A stretch of DNA of 64,000 nt from Alligator mississippiensis (lineage: Eukaryota > Chordata > Crocodylia > Alligatoridae), in the NCBI RefSeq assembly GCF_030867095.1, contig NC_081824.1:302762956-302826955 (forward strand). Direction: 5' to 3'. Position numbers and translations under genes: made by a program. Of this stretch, positions 12,588 through 24,589 are shown in pieces (position 1 is the first letter of the stretch; every line of letters begins with the position of its first letter). Below the pieces are notes generated by a model. That model had not been told where the DNA came from and searched no databases. It saw only the letters and a list, made by a program, of their open reading frames with translations.

Positions 12588-13740
12588 GTGAGCCCTAGGG
12601 AAGTTAGTCCCAGCAGTAGCTGGGCTACCCGTGGCACAATGCGGATGAGCACATGCCGCACCCCAAGGGTCCCCTCGGAGTCTGCGGCCTCCCCCTGTGG
12701 TACATCTGAGGTCTCCACGCAGAAGGAACCCATGGTTCTGGGCTCCACACACATGGAGCCCCTGGCTCTCGGCTGCGGGGCTGCCTGGCATGTTTCCAGG
12801 CACATGGGACTGGGAGCATGGCCACCTCCCCTTGAGAGGTTTGCTCCACTTTGGAGTCTCTGGGGCGCCAGATAGAGGAGCTCCAGGCCACAGTCCAGAG
12901 ACTGCGTGCTATCAGGGATGGCGAGCAGGAGATAGACTCCTACTGCCAGGCCCTTCACCCCCTGGAGGTGGAGGGTAGACCAAGGCCACCTTCCAGGTCA
13001 AGGGAGGACTTGGGGATTTCCAATACTGTCCAGCTAGGGGCTGGGCCAAGGTGGTCAGTGGCTACAAGGCCCGCTGCACCAAGGTCCCTGCCCCTCTGGA
13101 GCTTTGCAACAGGTAACGAACCTTTTGCAGCCCTAGTAGAACCTGCAGAGTTGCCAGCTCTTGCAGGCAACACAGACTCATCCTCAGCTACCATCCCTGC
13201 TCTCCCTAAGGCCACTCATAGGGTGGTCATCACGGGAATCTCCCGCCTGAGGGGGACTGAGGGCACAATCTGCTGCCCTGACCCCTTTGCCCGGGAGATC
13301 TGCTGCTTCCCGGGAGCCTGTATCCGGGATGTAGCCGAGAGGATCCTAAAACTCATTCAGCCCACCCACCACTACCCCATGCTCCTTATCCACATGGGCA
13401 CAAATGATGTGGCTTGGAGCAATCCCAGCCAGGTCATGAGGTGCTACAGGGCTTTGGGAGCAGGGCTTAAGGAGTTGGGGGCACAGGTAGTGTTTTCCTC
13501 GATCCTCCCAGTTTCGGGCTATGAACTGAGGAGGTAGAGGAGGATCCAGGTAGTCAACCAGAGATTGCGGTGCTGGTGTCATCGTGAAGGCTTTGGCTTC
13601 CATGATCACAGTCCGCTCTTTGGTGAGAGAGGCAATGGTCTGCTGGAAAGAGACGGCCTTCACCTCACTCCGCTGGGGAGGAGGCTCTTCTCAGCCACAC
13701 TGGCTGACCTGCTCGACCGGGCTTTAAACTAAGCCTGCTG
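12588..13740 (+). pseudogene. CR1 ORF1 protein (SGNH esterase domain), interrupted
   Basis: The 228-codon frame at 12851-13537 contains HRVVITGISRLRGTEG, a decayed SGNH block I that keeps the serine, and LIHMGTNDVAWS, the GxND block III. After a TAG at 13535 the same frame runs on to about 13.73 kb with LLERDGLHLTPLGRRLFS, which supplies the DxxH block V. CR1 ORF1 proteins are known to combine a nucleic-acid-binding N-terminus with this esterase fold. The N-terminal part (from about 12.59 kb) lies in another frame and has no clear zinc knuckle. The gene is broken by at least one stop and one frame change, and the block I aspartate reads as isoleucine (GIS for GDS). Confidence 0.85.
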
Positions 13741-13883
13741 AGGGATGGGTGGATAACCGCTAATACAAGCCCACTAGGCAGCTACTGCATAACCAGCAAG
13801 TTAGGGCACCCAAGGGAATCCACACCTACCCCAGCCCTGGAACGGTGTCTACCTGAGAGTTCAAGGAAGCCTAGGGCTTACAA

Positions 13884-16644
13884 TGGGACACTTACATGTC
13901 TGTACACCAATGCCAGGAGCTTGAGGAACAAACAGGAGGAACTGGTCCTGCCGATAAGCAAGAAAGACTATGATCTCATAGGGATAATGGAGACATGGTG
14001 GGACTCCATCTATGACTGGACCACAGGTATAGATGGCTATACCCTGTACAGGAGAGATCGTGCAGATAAAGGGGGTGGGGGTGTAGCTCTCTATGTCAAG
14101 AAAAGCTACACGTCCCTGAAAATTGACATTGGCACAAAAGGAGAATGACTAGAGTCCCTCTGGGTTAAAATACTTGGGAACATGGCACAGGGAACATCAT
14201 GGTAGGAGTCTACTACAGACTTCCTAACCAGAAACAAGAGCTAGACCAGGAATTCGCCAGGGAACTGGATGAGGCTGCACACTCTCAGTGCATGGTTGTC
14301 ATGGGAGACTTTAGCTACCCAGACATCTCATGGGAAGAGTGCTCAGTCAAATCCGATTGGTCGCAAAGCTTCCTCACACACGTGGACAAGCTCTACCTGA
14401 CTCGAAGAAGTCTATGGGCCCACAAGAGGTAAAGTGTTGCTGGACCTGGTACTGGCCAAAGGGGATGATCTAGTTAGTGACCTAAGAATCGATGGAAAGC
14501 TGGGTGATAGCGACCACAAGCTGATCACCTTTACTATCCATCGCAAAGCTGGCAAGTCAGTCAGCAATGCAGAAGTCCTCGACTTTAGGAAAGCTGACTT
14601 TGACAAGCTCAGGAAACTTGTTATCGAGACTCTAAGGGACTATGACTTAACAGGAAGAGGAGTCCAAGAGGAGTGGTTGCTCCTCAAGGGAGCAATCCTG
14701 ACAGCACAAGGGTTGTCCATCCCATCTCAGGGGAAGGGTAGCAAAAGGGCACAGCAACCCTCTTGGCTCAGCAGGGAACTCAAGGACCTCCTATGCCTAA
14801 AAAGAGAGACTTATAAAGGATGGAAGGCTGAAATAACCACCAAGGAGGAGTACTCAGAACTGGTCCATGCCTGCAGGGAGCGGACCAGGACAGCCAAGGT
14901 TGCAACCAAACTCCATCCGCCTTCACATATCAAAGGTAATAAAAAGTCCTTTTTCAGATATGTAGGGAGTCAGAAAAAAGTAAGGGTAACATTGGACTCC
15001 TGCTGAACCAAATGGGACAACTGATAACCGACACCCAGGAAAAAGTCAACCTGCTTAATGTGTACTTTGCGTCGGTCTTTCATCAGCCCAAAGGGACTGC
15101 CCTGCCTAGCATGATGTGGGACGGCCAGGGTGAGGGCGTATTTATACCCAGCATCGGTGTAGACCTTGTAAAGGAACACCTTGAGGGACTGGACATCTTC
15201 AAGTCAGCTGGTCCTGACAGATTACACCCTAGAGTATTCAAGGAGCTGGCAGGTGTCATAGCCCAACCATTGGCAAAAATATTTGAAAACTCATGGTGCT
15301 CAGGTGAAGTACCTGAAGACTGGAAGAAGGCCAAGAAAGGGTGGAAAGTAGATCTTGGGAATTACAGGTCAATCAGTTTGACCTCAAACCCTGGTAAGAT
15401 TCTGGAGAAAATTATCAAGGAGACCCTTCTTGGTAAGTTGGCTGATGGCAACATCCTGAGGGACAGCCAGCACAGCTTTGTCGCAGGTAGGTTTTGCCTG
15501 ACCAATCTCATCTCCTTCTATGACCAGGTAACAAATCAACTAGACAAGGGAGAAGAGATTGACATCATATATCTGGACTTTAAAAAAGCCTTTGATCTGG
15601 TTTCCCATGATCTCCTCATGGAAAAACTGGCCAACTGTGGCCTTGGCTACACCACAGTCCGATGCTGGGAAATTGGCTCCAAGGTCAGACCCAGAGAGTA
15701 GTAGTTGATGGAAGCGAATCAGTATGGTGCTCCATGACCAGTGGCATCCCCCAAGGCTCTGTCCTTGGACCAGTTCTTTTTAACATCTTTATCAACAATG
15801 TCGACATTTGTGTCAGAAGCGCACTGGTCAAGTTCGCCAATGACACTAAACTTTGGGGCATAGCATCCACACCTGAGGATAGGCTAGTGATCCAGGCTGA
15901 CTTAGATAAGTTTAGCAAGTGGGCGGATATAAAACTGATGACATTCAATACCAAAAAATGCAAGGTACTCCACCCTGGGAGAACCCCCCCCCCCCCCCCC
16001 CCCCGCAGCATACTTATAGGCTTGGCAGTGCTACGCTCACTAGCACCACGACTGAAAGAGACTCAGGGGCCATAATTGACCACAAGATGAACATGAGCCA
16101 CCAGTGTGATGTCACAGCTGTTAAAGCAAATAAAACTCTGGTTTGCATCCATAGATGCTTCTCAAGTAAATCTCAGGATGTCATCCTTCCACTGTACTCA
16201 GCCTTGGTGAGGCTGGAGTACTGCATCCAATTCTGGGCTCCACAATTCAAGAAGGATGTCAAGAAGCTTGAGAGAGTCCAGAGGAGAGGCACGCGCATGA
16301 TCAGAGGGCAAGAAAATAGACCTTATAATGAGAGGCTTAGAGCCATGGGACTCTTTAGCCTAGAAAAGCACAGGCTCAGGGGTGACTTGGTGGTTGCCTA
16401 TAAGTACGTAAGGGGTGTACATCAGGATCTGGGGGAACATCTGTTCACCAGAGCACCCCAAGGGATAACATGGACCAATGGTCATAAACTCCTCCATGAC
16501 CGTTTCAGGTTGGGCATAAGGAAAAACATCTTTACTGTCCGAGCCCCCAAGGCCTGGAATAGACTCTCTCCAGAAGTGGTGCAGGCACCTACTCTGAACT
16601 CATTCAAGAAATGTTTGGAAACTTATCTTGCTGGGATCCTTTGA
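13884..16644 (+). pseudogene. CR1 ORF2 (endonuclease and reverse transcriptase), interrupted
   Basis: Motifs appear in the normal CR1 order but across at least four frame changes and a TGA near 14.15 kb. The endonuclease has LYTNARSLRNKQEE, MGDFSYPDISWE (normally GDFNYPDI) and KLGDSDHKLITF, which is the SDH block. The RT has DGLHPRVFKEL-like text, GNYRSISLTS, IIYLDFKKAFDLVSHDLL, SGIPQGSVLGPVLFN and VKFANDTKLWG, where the second catalytic aspartate of FADD has become asparagine. The C-terminus has LERVQRRGTRMIRG and RNIFTVRAPKAWNRL-like text. The 3' coding end is 16644, just before the 3' UTR. In active copies this protein nicks target DNA and primes reverse transcription; this copy cannot do so. 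Confidence 0.9.
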
Positions 16645-16735
16645 CCCTAGCTGACTGCCTGCCCCTGGGGCAGGGGGCTGGACTTGATGATCTCTCAAGG
16701 TCCCTTCCAGCCGTAATGTCTATGAAATCTATGAA

Positions 16736-18050
16736 AAATAGGTTTTTTGTGTAGAAGTTGCTACTGTGTGCAAGGCAGTATGACGCAATTACTTCCTATG
16801 AATATTGCTTTGAAGTAAATCCTCTCCTACAGGCTAGCCCTTACTGCATTATGAAGTTCAGGATTCCATAGATACCTATGAAAATGTCAGGTTTTCTGAG
16901 AAACACTGAACATTTCTGCTAAGTAACCGTATTAAATTAAATTTTCTTTACTTACAGTACATTAATTTTTATTGGGCAATAGATCCTTGGTATGCCACAG
17001 ATTAACAATAATTATACGTCTAATGAGTTCAGGGTATTTGAAATCACTAGACAATATTCAAAATGTTATTTCTTCCTGCTGCAGACTATAAGTCTCAAAA
17101 CAGGAAATTGCATAAATAAACTTAGATTTTATAAAATCATAAGTGCTAAGACATTTGTAAGCATTAATTCATAAGACCTGATTTATACAAACACTCATCT
17201 GATGTTATATGATGGGGAAAAAACCCAAAGTTATGATATCTTGTTGCTGGAAGAACCAGATGGATCAGTTTAGCTTGTGGGCATCTTGTGCAATTCTCTA
17301 CTTACTTAGTTCCAGACTGGTACATTTTGTTTCCAAGAAGAAAACAAAAAGTCTGTATTTAGTCTAGAAAGTTTCTTCCTGTTCTTTTAATATCACACAC
17401 AAGCAGCAAATCAGTTGATTTTAAAATGTCAATCAAGAATAAAGCAACAGTCCCAAAATACTGCACCAATCTATGAGCAGTTGCAAAGGATTCATCTATT
17501 AAATTCTCAAAGTTCTTGGCAATGCTGGTTATATGACTTGAAGATGTGATTTTATATCAGTATACTTTTAGGTACTTTGCAAACTAACTAAAATGAGAAA
17601 CTAAGAGAAGGAGTCCTACAAGCATTCTTATAGTCAGGTAAAACAAAAGCAAAAATGGTAATATGAACATGAGAGTGAATAGATTGGTGCACTTTGTGAT
17701 GAAAAGGAAAATCTGTTGTGTACCAGGACTTCCTGCTATAAAGTGCTGATAATGAACTACATTTCCTCTGTGCATAAACCCTTAATTAGGTGCCATAATT
17801 GATTAGACCCAATGACTGTGCATGACACTCCAAATACAGGATCCCGATCATGAATATGTTGAAATCCATACCAATTGAATACTTCATTGACTTCAATGGA
17901 CATGTGCGAAGCCTATAGACTATAACAGCAATCAGCAAACACTGCAAGCCGGACACATAATAGCAGATGGCCAAAAGCAATCCATCATATGGCAATACTG
18001 ACAAATAATGGGGAATTTATGGCCTATGTGAAAAATTGCCTATACCTAGC
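16736..18050. other. Intergenic DNA with no recognised feature
   Basis: AT-rich sequence with only short chance frames. Nothing repeated or coding could be supported. Confidence 0.55.
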
Positions 18051-18900
18051 AGATGAGCAGGGATCCATGTTTTCCGTTCTCCACATTTTTTTAAAGAGAA
18101 AAATGTGGATTTTCTCTTTTTAAGGAAAATCCAGATATTCTTCTTTAAAGGAGAAAAATGCAGGACACAGCAGGTTTCCCCTTGCAAGCTAGCAGAATTC
18201 CAGCCTGCAAGGGGCTGGGGAGAGCAGGAGGAGGGCAATCAGGCACAGGGCCCCACATCCATGTGTGCACACTCACATGTACTTGATAGCCAGGAAGCCT
18301 GGGAAGCAGTTTCCTCAGCTCCCCACAGGTAAATTGGGGGGGTAAGGTGGGATTGAGGCCCCCATAATGAGAGGGGGAGGGTAGGAGGGAGAGAGGGAGA
18401 TGGGCAGGGCTGGCCCTGAGATTGGGGCTGTTGCCAAGCCCGGGTGGTGCATGGGGCTTGGGGCCTGAGGCTGGGAATGTGCAGCCGCAGGGACTGGGTG
18501 GGGAGTGGGGCAGATCTGTGGGTAGCTTGCCTGGTGGTTGGAAGGGAGACCAGCTCCCCACCTCTGCACACACTGCTGGAGGGCTATGTGGGGCATGTGC
18601 CCCCCAGATTTGTGTGCAGAGCAGAGGCAGATGCAGGCTTGCAGCTGTGGGCTCACGGCTCCACACCCTGCTGCCCTAACTCCCCTGGGGAGCTCCATGG
18701 CACAGTGGGTGGAACCTGGCACAGGAGGGCAGAGCGTAGCGGGGAAGCTTGGTGCCACTTCTGGGAGCCATGGCGAGGCACCCCTTGCCTGCCCGGCAGC
18801 AGTGGGGTGCACAACTCCAAGGCGCCACCCCCAGTGCAGCCAGGAGAGCAAGGGGTACCTAGCCATGGTGGCACAGGGCTCCTATAACTATGGTACATGA
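18051..18900. other. GC-rich block of unknown origin
   Basis: The block opens with related A-rich and T-rich runs (AGAGAAAAATGTGGATTTTC, then AAGGAAAATCCAGATATTC, then AAGGAGAAAAATGCAGG) and continues into about 650 bases of GC-rich sequence. Long overlapping frames on both strands are explained by base composition and have no recognisable motif. It resembles the GC-rich interiors of the non-autonomous hAT elements downstream, but no matching termini were found, so it is left unclassified. Confidence 0.4.
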
Positions 18901-19003
18901 AATAAGGGTGGTAAGGTAGTTTATCTGTAAGACACCAGAGTACTAGGCTTTCAAATGTCTAGAGATATCCAAAGGACTCTATTTCTGATCAATGGCAGAA
19001 TAT

Positions 19004-19008
19004 AGACT
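19004..19008. repeat. Target duplication, left copy (AGACT)
   Basis: AGACT sits directly before the TG of the 5' LTR, and the same five bases follow the CA of the 3' LTR at 25087-25091. A 5-bp duplication is one of the sizes used by vertebrate retroviral integrases. Confidence 0.85.
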
Positions 19009-19505
19009 TGTGGTAAAGAAATAAGAAAAGATATGACCAAATACCAACGTGAGAGCAAGCTGTGCTCATAGCATGGGGAGGAGGAGTGATGGGCGCGGTT
19101 AGCAGTGTTCCCGCTCGGGCTGATTGCCAGGGGGCGGGCAGACGCTGCCCGGTTAAAAGAGGAGCGCGCCAAAACAACGGGGGGGACCCGCATAATATCG
19201 GAGAGGACTGATCACCCTCGCCGGAGGTCCTGTGTCCGCGAAAACCTGGACGGCCCCATCACAATTTGGTATACCACCCGAGTATGCTCAAGAGCTCCCG
19301 AGGAATCGGCGAATTAGATTCCAGATACAGCTGTACAAGATTGTTGCCTAAATAGTGAGTAAAAGCAATTTTTCTTATCTCACTGCCTCCCCGGTGTGTT
19401 TCTGTCAACGGAGAGAGAGACAGAAGAAGGAGGAAAGGCCCGAACCCTTTTGTCCCCGACCTACTCGAATAGATTGGGCTCAACCACCCATAGTTAGGTT
19501 GCACA
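19009..19505 (+). repeat. 5' LTR of the endogenous retrovirus (497 bp)
   Basis: It starts TGTGGTAAAG and ends GGTTGCACA. It aligns without length change to 24590-25086. It is bounded on the left by AGACT and on the right directly by the primer-binding site. Confidence 0.93.
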
Positions 19506-19970
19506 TGGCGACGAGGATGGGATCCTCGGGGAAAAGTGGAAACGAAGGAGATGCCGACGAGTTAATTAGGCACTGCCCGTGGGGAAACCATCACCGGCCC
19601 CCAATCACGAACGCCGATGATTTATGGGCTCATGTGGTGTATCATCAAGCTGGGCAGGACGGGAAGATGGGAGGCTATGTTTCCATCCGCCCGACCGAAG
19701 ATACGTCCGAACTCTTTTGTCCCCGACCTACTTGAATAGATTGGGCTCAACCACCCATAGTTAGGTTGCACATGGCGACGAGGATGGGATCCTCGGGGAA
19801 AAGGGGAAACGAAGGAGATGCCGACGAGTTAATTAGGCATTGCCCATGGGGAAACCATCACCGGCCCCCAATCACGAACGCTGACGATTTATGGGCTCAT
19901 GTGTTGTATCATCAAGCTGGGTAGGACGGGAAGATGGGAGGCTATGTTTCCATCCGCCCGACCGAAGATA
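19440..19970 (+). repeat. Tandem duplication of LTR end, primer site and leader (unit 267 bp)
   Basis: The segment starting CCGAACCCTTTTGTCC at 19440 recurs at 19707 with an offset of 267 bases and continues to about 19970 (ACCGAAGATA). Each unit holds the last 66 bases or so of the LTR, a primer-binding site, the leader and the gag start context. The two units are nearly identical, so the duplication is much younger than the family itself or was copied during reverse transcription. Confidence 0.9.
19506..19523 (+). promoter_or_regulatory. Primer-binding site, tRNA-Ser(GCU) type (second copy at 19773-19790)
   Basis: TGGCGACGAGGATGGGAT follows the LTR directly. It is the reverse complement of the 3' end of vertebrate tRNA-Ser(GCU) (ATCCCATCCTCGTCG plus CCA) as I recall it. 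An identical site occurs 267 bases on, inside the duplicated leader. Confidence 0.8.
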
Positions 19971-21382
19971 GTGAGGAGCCGCCTAAAGAATGGGTTGTGT
20001 TGGGCCTCAGTCCCGCGTCCCTAGGATGTCTCCTTTCCAGCCCCGCAGTTCTTTATCATCCACCTGATAAAAAGCCTGAGGTGTTGCTTAGCCGTGTCAG
20101 GCTCGCAGGCACGGATGACCGTATTCCCGCAAAAGAGTATGCCAAGTGTATACAGTACCTAAAGGAAGGGAGCGGCTACAAAACCCCTCCCGATAAATTC
20201 AGCTGCCCCGATCTCGATCTCGGGGGTACTGAGAATGAAATCTTAACGGCACTCCGTGAGAGTCTTGAGGTCGATGGATGGGATGCCGCGGGGTGGACGG
20301 GACAGAGGTGGAACAAGGAAAAAATGATTAATATCCTGTTTTGCTCAGTGACTACCTTGCTGCGGCATGCGGCGAACCAAGCCAGCATAATAGATACGCT
20401 GACTAGAACGGCTGAGCAGCAGAACGCCGCACAGCTTGAGCCACTGCTTAAAGATGGCACCGCGGGCGAAGAAGAAGGCGTGGCCAAAGAGCCCTGGGTG
20501 GGAAACCCCTACATTAGAGAGACCCCATCGGCCCTGCATGAGGAACCGCCTCCATATAACATCCCGCCGGAGCCACGCTCAGCCCTCCCCACCAATGCAG
20601 GCACATCCGTTCTGCATGCGAACCCTGCAACCCTAGTGAAGACTGTCATCGATAGCGTGGGAACCCGCACCTTCATTACCTTCCGCACGCGCACTAGAGG
20701 GGAACTCCAAGAATTAACAAAGGATACCCGACTAAATCCGGGTGAAACACTGGCAGTATGGTTAGGACGACTGATACTAGAGCACGGGGCAGACCTAGTA
20801 GACCCAGAGGAGTGTGCTATCCTAATGCGCCAGCCCGCATGGATTGGAGGAGCGTGTAGCGACACGACTCAAGTACTGCGCAATCAGGCTTGGCCAATCC
20901 CTCTGTGTGCCGCCACGGTTCCAGCACTGCTGAGCCGAACTCATGCTTGGCATGCGGACCCACCCGATGATCCATCACCCGCACAGCTACTGTACGCAAT
21001 AGCGGGGGTCAGTTACTTGACTTGGGACGCCGGACAGGACCCACTAACCCTGACTTCACTTCAGGCAAGCAATGTCTGGCCGCATTGCTGGTGCAGGGAT
21101 CCTGGTAAAGTTCCTGTATCAGCGTCAGCAGTGGAAGCCTGCGTTGAGATTTATGGAGGTACGAATACACCCATGTTCCGCTTGTTATTACACCCACTGG
21201 TAGGGGGGCTGATAGGGAATGTTCTTAGCAGTTTGGGAAAGCTCACCACAGCGTGTAAAGCAGAAAAGAAGCCTACCTCGCCAGCAATAGTACAGGAGGT
21301 ACAGGCCATAGGAACGTGGAAAGCGACGCCCAGAAAACCTGACCTACCGATGATGAACGCCCGCATGCAACTTATGATGTGA
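19934..21382 (+). CDS. Retroviral gag of the endogenous retrovirus (fossil)
   Basis: This is an open frame of 482 codons in the gag position, between the duplicated leader and the protease. The middle is proline-rich (around EEPPPYNIPPEP, a possible late-domain-like PPPY). It is followed by a capsid-like section with LNPGETLAVWLGRLI. No CCHC zinc knuckle was seen near the C-terminus, which is unusual for orthoretroviral gag and fits a divergent lineage. It ends in an ATGA-type overlap with the protease frame. Assignment rests on position and size, not on a recognised family match. Confidence 0.75.
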   Translation: MGGYVSIRPTEDSEEPPKEWVVLGLSPASLGCLLSSPAVLYHPPDKKPEVLLSRVRLAGTDDRIPAKEYAKCIQYLKEGSGYKTPPDKFSCPDLDLGGTENEILTALRESLEVDGWDAAGWTGQRWNKEKMINILFCSVTTLLRHAANQASIIDTLTRTAEQQNAAQLEPLLKDGTAGEEEGVAKEPWVGNPYIRETPSALHEEPPPYNIPPEPRSALPTNAGTSVLHANPATLVKTVIDSVGTRTFITFRTRTRGELQELTKDTRLNPGETLAVWLGRLILEHGADLVDPEECAILMRQPAWIGGACSDTTQVLRNQAWPIPLCAATVPALLSRTHAWHADPPDDPSPAQLLYAIAGVSYLTWDAGQDPLTLTSLQASNVWPHCWCRDPGKVPVSASAVEACVEIYGGTNTPMFRLLLHPLVGGLIGNVLSSLGKLTTACKAEKKPTSPAIVQEVQAIGTWKATPRKPDLPMMNARMQLMM

Positions 21383-24324
21383 GCGCGACCGCAGATTCTA
21401 CCCCTACCCCTGTGCGCTTTTTGCTAGATACGGGAGCTCAAGTAAATGTGTTGAGATCTGAGACACCCCACGTTAAGACATCCAAGGTCATCTTCGTACA
21501 AGGGCTGAATGCCATGACATCTGCGCCCGTGGTCAAGTTTTGGATCAACAAAAGGGTATTGCATGGAGTCTTAGGGGGCATAAATATCTTGGGTATCCCT
21601 GCGATAAAGATGTTGGCCTTAAAAAAGTCATATATCTAGCACTCCCATTGACTGTGACATCAGGGGAACAACACCAGCCAGCATTAGCAAGCTCTACACC
21701 CTGGTGGTATCAGCCAATCCCGATGTGCACTGATTTGCAGCTCCAAATCCGAGATCTTCTGGCTAATTTGTGCAAGCGAGAATGCATCCAGCCCGTGAAG
21801 TCCTCCACCTACCTCTCAGCTGGATGGGGAATCCCCAAACCGGGAAAGCCGATGGAGGCTCGTCTAGTGGTGGACTACCGACAATCGAATCGTCACTGTA
21901 AGCAGCTCCAGATGCCCGCCATGCAGACTGTCTCGGACATCCTCGACGGCATGGCCGAGATACAGAGAGGTGGAGAGTGGTTTGCCACCATGCTAGATTT
22001 AAAGGACATTTTCTACTCGATTCCTATACATGATCCGTATGGGATTCTTAATATGTGTGTAGGCTGACAGATGTTTTCCTGGAAGGTTTGTCCCCAAGGT
22101 TACTACAACGCACCAGCCCTAGCAGTTGCAGTGATGAATGGGACAATGGTCAGTTTTGTCCGTACTCGCCCAAAGACTGCAGATGCCCACATCTGGACCT
22201 ATGTCGACGATGTTGTTATTATGGGGCATGACCGTGTCGCAGTCCGCATCACTACTGCAGACCTAAAAGACCACTTGAGCGATCAAGGATGGACAGTGAA
22301 TCGGACAAAGTCCATGAGTGAGCCGTCCTCGGACATCAAGTTTTTAGGGACACGATTCACTGGACCATGGTGATCGGGGACAGCACACAATGCTACCCCG
22401 GAGTTGTCCTCGCCTTGGCCGACTACACAGGCAGACTTTCAAGGCTTGCTAGGCCAACTAAATTGGTTCCGTAACTTCATGACGCCATCACATCTAAAGG
22501 TTATCCAGCGTCTACAACAACAAATCCGTAAGAAGACTCGACGTAGAGTCCCATGGAGCGAGCATGACCAAGCTGCACTAGAACAGGTTATGGCAGAGGT
22601 CAAAGCGATGCACCTGATCGCGCCCCCCGCCGGTAGCCTCCTGACGATCCATGTAGGCTACACCACGGAGCATATCTGGCTTACAGCCAATGGCACCAAA
22701 ATGGGGGAACTCGCATATACGGGTCATCACACACTAAAAAGCCACCAACATCGATATGGTTGTCTAGGGAAGGTTATGCTCGCAGCCCAACTGGGGGAAC
22801 ACCTCGCAGCGAGCCCAGGTGTGTTTGTCGCACCCGGCAGCACCACACTAGGACTGCTTAATCCTAGCAGGATCCATCGAGAGTATCAGGGCACAGAGAA
22901 GACTTGGAGCACCCTAGTCCTTCATCACCAGTATCACTGGTCGGCGTGGCAAGTCGCTGATGGAGAGGTGATCTCGGTCACTGAAGAGGACGATTCCAGT
23001 ATCCCGCGATTGTATGGGACCATGTCCCCGGCATGGATAGCTTTAGACGGTACATCCCACGATGGCGGAGGATATGGATATTATTGTGACCCTTGTCATG
23101 ACTACGAGCTCAAAACGTCCCATCCAGAGGAGTCAGTTCAAGCATCTGAACTACGCGGGTTCCAACTAGCTCTTGAACATGCCTACCATCACCACGACGG
23201 GACGCTTCCAGTACCTGTTATAGCTGTAGGTTCAGAATATATATACAGGATTGTCACCGGAAAGACAAGCTACAGAACACACGACTCTCTGGGACGATGT
23301 CAAGACCATTCTGTCACACTTCTCTGTTCACCCCTTAATTAAACACACATGGTCTCACCAACCCGATACAGATCCTGTGCATGCCATTATAGATCAGCTG
23401 CTGGCACACCAAGGATCCATGGATGAGAAGGAAGTGCCTCAGTTACATGTCGCCGACGTTGTAGACATTGATCCCTTTCCCGTTTGGCTCCACGAGCACT
23501 GGGGACACCTTGGAGCATAAAGAGCACAAGCACACTGGAGGGAAGAAGGCAGCAAAGGACCGAGTGTAAAACAATGGAGAAAGATAGTCCAGGCCTGCTC
23601 CGCTTGTGCACGAGAAAAATCGGTGCATCATAAGCACCAAAGAGGCATCTATGATCCAGCACACTTTGCTCCAGGAAAGGTGTGGCAAGTGGACCTGCTT
23701 GGGCCACTCCCAGGAGCCAAACCACCGAATAAGGGATTAGTAATTGTGGACCTGGAAACCCGTCAAATCCTCGTTCTCCCCACGAGGAAGACCACCGCTC
23801 CCGTAATTCAGGGATGTCTACAGCTTGCCTTTGCTCATTGGCAAGTACCCCATGTCATACATTCCAATGGAGGACCACCTTTTAACTCCAGAAGTTTAGA
23901 GCGGTTTTTGACGGAGCACAATATTCAGTGGCATCATCATCTACCTTACCATCCGCAGTCGAATGGTGTCATGGAGCGCCAGATAGGACTGTACAAGGAA
24001 CAGCTAAGACTGAGGGAAAACGGATCATTTAAGAACTGGACCAACTACAATAACGATGTACTAATTGCCATGAACGCCACTAAAGCTTTGTGGAATGAAC
24101 GTACCCTGGTGCCACGTCTGGCCTGGAAGCCATGTTACTCATCCCAAGAAACAGTGTGGCTGACCATCCCCATGGCTACCAGTAAGCATCCGACTCCAGT
24201 TCCCGGTGTTGTACTTGAGCCCGGCAAGTACCCAAACACCTATCTTGTTTCCCTTGAAGCAGTCACACCCACATGCACCGTCTTAGCTCATCATAATTGG
24301 CTAAGTCGATGCAGTACAGTTTAG
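21379..24324 (+). pseudogene. Retroviral pro-pol of the endogenous retrovirus, broken
   Basis: Domains are in the canonical order. The aspartic protease has FLLDTGAQVNVL near 21.42 kb. The RT has GIPKPGKPMEARLVVDYRQ, then WTYVDDVVIMG near 22.2 kb. RNase H has AWIALDGTSHDGG near 23.04 kb. The integrase has VWQVDLLGPLPG, HSNGGPPFNS and HPQSNGVMERQIG between about 23.67 and 24.0 kb. The protease keeps the DTGA active site and the RT keeps YVDD. The region as a whole is interrupted about four or five times and is a fossil. No dUTPase and no envelope were seen. Confidence 0.9.
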
Positions 24325-24580
24325 TACATGTTATTAATAAACCCCGAGTTTTGTTTTCCAGCCCGAAGCGGCATGAAGTCGTTGATGCATAACACGATGT
24401 GAGGTTTGTTGCCGCGAGTGAACCCATTGGCGATGACCTCCCGGTAGAAACGTCGCGTTGCATCTAGATAGATTTGATTAGATTTAGTCATTGTTTAGTA
24501 TTTTATTGTGTACCTGTATCAGCTGTCTGTATTTGAAGGAAGTTCTTGAGCCCAACCATGCTCGAGACTGGCATTTGGTC

Positions 24581-24589
24581 AAGGGGGCA
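24581..24589 (+). promoter_or_regulatory. Polypurine run before the 3' LTR
   Basis: AAGGGGG followed by CA lies directly before the TG of the 3' LTR, the expected place for the plus-strand primer of a retrovirus. Confidence 0.7.

Larger units (their letters stand above)
12181..16735 (+). mobile_element. Nearly full-length CR1 LINE, decayed
   Basis: In order it holds a GC-rich 5' region (12.2-12.6 kb), an ORF1 with an SGNH-esterase domain, an ORF2 with AP-type endonuclease and RT, and a 3' UTR ending in repeated TCTATGAAATC units. The total of about 4.5 kb is close to the full length known for CR1. A run of about 18 C occurs at about 15.98-16.00 kb. Both ORFs carry stops or frame changes, so the copy is inactive. 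The 5' edge is placed where GC content jumps and is approximate. Confidence 0.88.

Noticed and set aside
12199-12958. Overlapping long frames on both strands in a GC-rich stretch
   Set aside because: They lie in the 5' part of the CR1 at 12.2-16.7 kb; only the ORF1 frame shows a known domain, the others are compositional.
24325-24589. A short envelope gene between integrase and 3' LTR
   Set aside because: Only about 265 bases are available and no open frame or membrane segment is present.
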